DNA of 64,000 nucleotides from assembly GCA_907163375.1 (NCBI GenBank), contig CAJQUW010003207.1, positions 37,899 through 101,898 on the forward strand, read 5' to 3'. The DNA is from Prostheceraeus crozeri (lineage: Eukaryota > Platyhelminthes > Polycladida > Euryleptidae). Both the position numbers and the translations under genes were made by a program. The notes below the pieces were generated by a model that was given only the letters and a program-made list of their open reading frames with translations, was not told where the DNA came from and did no database searches. Below, piece by piece: positions 62,072 to 64,000 of this stretch. The first letter of the stretch is position 1. Every line of letters begins with the position of its first letter.

Positions 62072-62527
62072 ATGAATCCAACTGCCTCATTTTATTCACG
62101 ACCCTCCTATGTAAGTGGTGGAGGACAAATTTACATCGGCGCTCGCCGCCAACGTGGAGGTAGCATACTTGGTGCACTGAAATCTGTTGTAGCACCTCTC
62201 ATATCCAATGTCGGAAGATCTTTAAAACGAAATGTTTTAAGTAATGCCGTTGGCTTTGCTGGTGATGTTGCTAGTGATCTTTCCAGAGGTAGAAGTTTTA
62301 AGAGCAGTTTGTTGAATCGTGGGAAGGAACGCGGTTTAAAAACATTGAAGCAGACCTTTGCTGGTGTTACTCAAGGAAAGAAATCACCTAAACGAATGAA
62401 AAAAGGAAGGAGGAAACATCGCGGAGCTGGTAAGGTGCGATCTTCAGTCAAAAGGCATTCACGCAAACGTCGCAGAGGCTCTAATCATTCATCAGGCGCT
62501 AAACGACGACGCTGCCATAACTTCTAA
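62072..62527 (+). CDS. Basic core-like protein
   Basis: 151 residues, intact. SFYSRPSYVSGGGQIYIGAR then RQRGGSILGALK at the start corresponds to 44083-44565 in B. The C-terminus is Lys/Arg-rich (RSSVKRHSRKRRRGS). It probably packs DNA in the virion and is trimmed by the protease near GG. It directly follows the integrase here, without the penton-like gene found at that place in B. Confidence 0.65.
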   Translation: MNPTASFYSRPSYVSGGGQIYIGARRQRGGSILGALKSVVAPLISNVGRSLKRNVLSNAVGFAGDVASDLSRGRSFKSSLLNRGKERGLKTLKQTFAGVTQGKKSPKRMKKGRRKHRGAGKVRSSVKRHSRKRRRGSNHSSGAKRRRCHNF

Positions 62528-62529
62528 TC

Positions 62530-63761
62530 ATGGAGTGTAAAACTTCCGGGTTTTTGTTTGTTTGATCAACAAGCCATACAGACAGATATTCTTAGTTCAA
62601 GTATTGTAGATTATCATCCTCGAACAGCTGAGAATGCTGGCCCCATTGAATTTGTTATTCCTGGTGGTAGTGATGACTACATAGATTTGAGTTATGCGAT
62701 GGTTGATTTGAGGTTTAGAATTCAGCACGCAGATGGAACTGCTATTGACGATACACATAAAGTTGGGCTGAACAATTTACCATTGACTACATTACTTCGC
62801 GATGTTTCTCTAACGATTGGAGAGCAGCAGGTGGAAGGTGGTCAAAGCGATTATCCCTATAAATCATATTTCAATCATGTATCACAGTTTCATCCAGCAG
62901 CACAAAAAAGTCATATGGAAGCCATGGGATGGTACAGAGATGAAGCAGGAAAATTTGATGTTGAAACAAACAGTGGCTTTGTAAAGCGATCTGCTATAAT
63001 TAAAGATAGTAGAGTATGTCAGCTATATGGTCCGCTGAATTTAGACTTCTTTAGACAGTCAAAGTTTTTACTCTGTAATACCAGCATGCGACTCAAGCTG
63101 ACATTGAATAAGCCTGAATTTGCGCTGAATGCATTTGCTAAAGTTGACAATTTTAGAATTCATGTGGAAGATATTGCACTTTACATTCGTCGAGTAGTAC
63201 CGAATCCAAGTGTCATTAGAGGGCATGCTGAAGGTCTTAACCGCCAAAATGAAAGATCAAAAGAGTTTCATGAAAGATGGCCTCTTTCCATCGGAAGCAC
63301 CGAAGCTCCTCATGGTGGCAATGGTTGAAAATGATGCATTTAATGGTAATATAAAGAAGAATCCTTTCAATTTTAAACACAATCAGTTAAGTGAAATTGC
63401 TTTACGTGTAAATGGTGTGAGTCATCCTGGTCCACCCTACAAACCAGATTTTGCTGCGGATCAATTTATGCTCAGTTATGTTGATTTTATGGATGTCTTT
63501 GGCTTTTACAATACGGATGACACCAACGGACTCACTATGAAAGAGTTTAAGAGTGGATATACTATTTATGCATTTGATTTGACTGCTGACAGCGATATTA
63601 GTGCCCCCTATCGTCAAGCGAACGTGCCTCATAATATTCGTTTGGATTTGACGTTCAAAAGAACACTACCTGAGACGATCAATGTATTAATTTATGCAGT
63701 CTTCGATTCAAATATTGAAATTACAAAGTATCGTGACGTGATTCTTCAGTATAATCGTTAA
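62530..63761 (+). pseudogene. Major capsid protein (F54H12.2-like), broken
   Basis: The region matches the 42789-44072 capsid gene of B: DILSSSIVDYHP, GGSDDYIDLSYAMVDLRF, GGQSDYPYKSYF, DFFRQSKFLL, DAFNGNIKKNPFNF and GYTIYAFDLTADSD. It forms the capsid shell in the family. The copy is broken with a small number of breaks. Its stop overlaps the protease ATG (TAATG). Confidence 0.8.
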
Positions 63762-64000
63762 TGAGTTGGTTGACTGCTGACGATATTAAGACTAAAGTGC
63801 AGCGTAATGCAGACGAAGCGACGTTGAAAGCTTTCGATAATGTCTATTCACTCGATACCTTACCACCTGCAGTAAATCACTATCCCATCTTTATTGTGCT
63901 AAACACTCGATTCGCAGAATTTAGGCGGTGAGCATTGGAAAGCGATCTTTATTGGAGAAGACCGACGTGGTGAACTATTTGACTCTCTTGCTCAACCTCC
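63761..64000 (+). pseudogene. Adenovirus-type protease, partial at window edge
   Basis: Starts MSWLTADDIKTKVQRNADEA. A GEHWKAIFIGEDRRGELFDSL stretch carries the catalytic His and Asp region, as in B's protease. The catalytic Cys would lie beyond the window. The visible part appears broken. Confidence 0.7.

Larger units (their letters stand above)
55813..64000 (+). mobile_element. Polinton C, left part, runs off the window
   Basis: Genes from 56.6 kb to the end match Polinton proteins: nuclease, pX-like, ATPase, virion protein, integrase, core, capsid and protease. The start is inferred at 55813, where AGTAGTAAGTAAAACTCC resembles the AGTAGT ends of A and B. The right end is outside, so the target duplication cannot be checked. 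DNA polymerase is not in the visible part; in B it lies beyond the protease in the opposite direction. About four genes look broken. It is middle-aged, older than B. Confidence 0.8.

Overview
This is eukaryotic, almost certainly animal, DNA of about 60 percent A+T. I recognise no host gene. The legible content is mobile DNA: two LINEs long enough to read (an RTE-type and an R2-superfamily/HERO-NeSL-like type), several LINE scraps, two Tc1/mariner-type transposons, a short Penelope-like element, a piggyBac-like MITE, and three Polinton (Maverick) elements. The mixture is typical of aquatic invertebrates, but the species cannot be named from the sequence.

Layout: 1-7080 has a small TTAA-flanked MITE, then a near full-length RTE LINE on the minus strand (1206-4652) with an 11-bp target duplication, then unreadable DNA. 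7081-17604 is Polinton A, an old, badly decayed element recognisable by matching ends, a 6-bp target duplication with one mismatch, and gene remnants. A HERO/NeSL-like LINE (about 11010-14345) sits inside it. 17605-32291 holds an RTE tail, two Tc1-like elements (19374-20446, 20910-22558), an R2-superfamily LINE tail, a Penelope-like element (24813-25877, 12-bp target duplication, inverted repeats) and a LINE reverse transcriptase scrap near 29.1-30.3 kb.

32298-52024 is Polinton B (19.7 kb), which looks nearly whole: about 1 percent divergent terminal inverted repeats, a perfect GTAATG target duplication, protein-primed DNA polymerase B, retroviral-type integrase with chromodomain, packaging ATPase, adenovirus-type protease, jelly-roll capsid proteins, and core/pX-like basic proteins. 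From 55813 to the window end is the left part of Polinton C, with a similar virion block in the opposite orientation, different early genes, and a few breaks. It runs off the window inside its protease gene.

How the genes work together in Polintons B and C: one arm carries replication and accessory genes, the other a tightly packed virion block (ATPase, unknown virion protein, integrase, core, capsid, protease) with stop and start codons overlapping. The most interesting part is Polinton B's apparent transcription kit. A two-repeat TBP-like protein (41650-42219), preceded by a possible PC4-like protein, shares the element with several TATATAAG boxes placed in front of non-virion genes. B also carries a candidate seven-exon gene whose introns are all phase 0, and three tandem hairpins whose stems differ but still pair around a shared loop.
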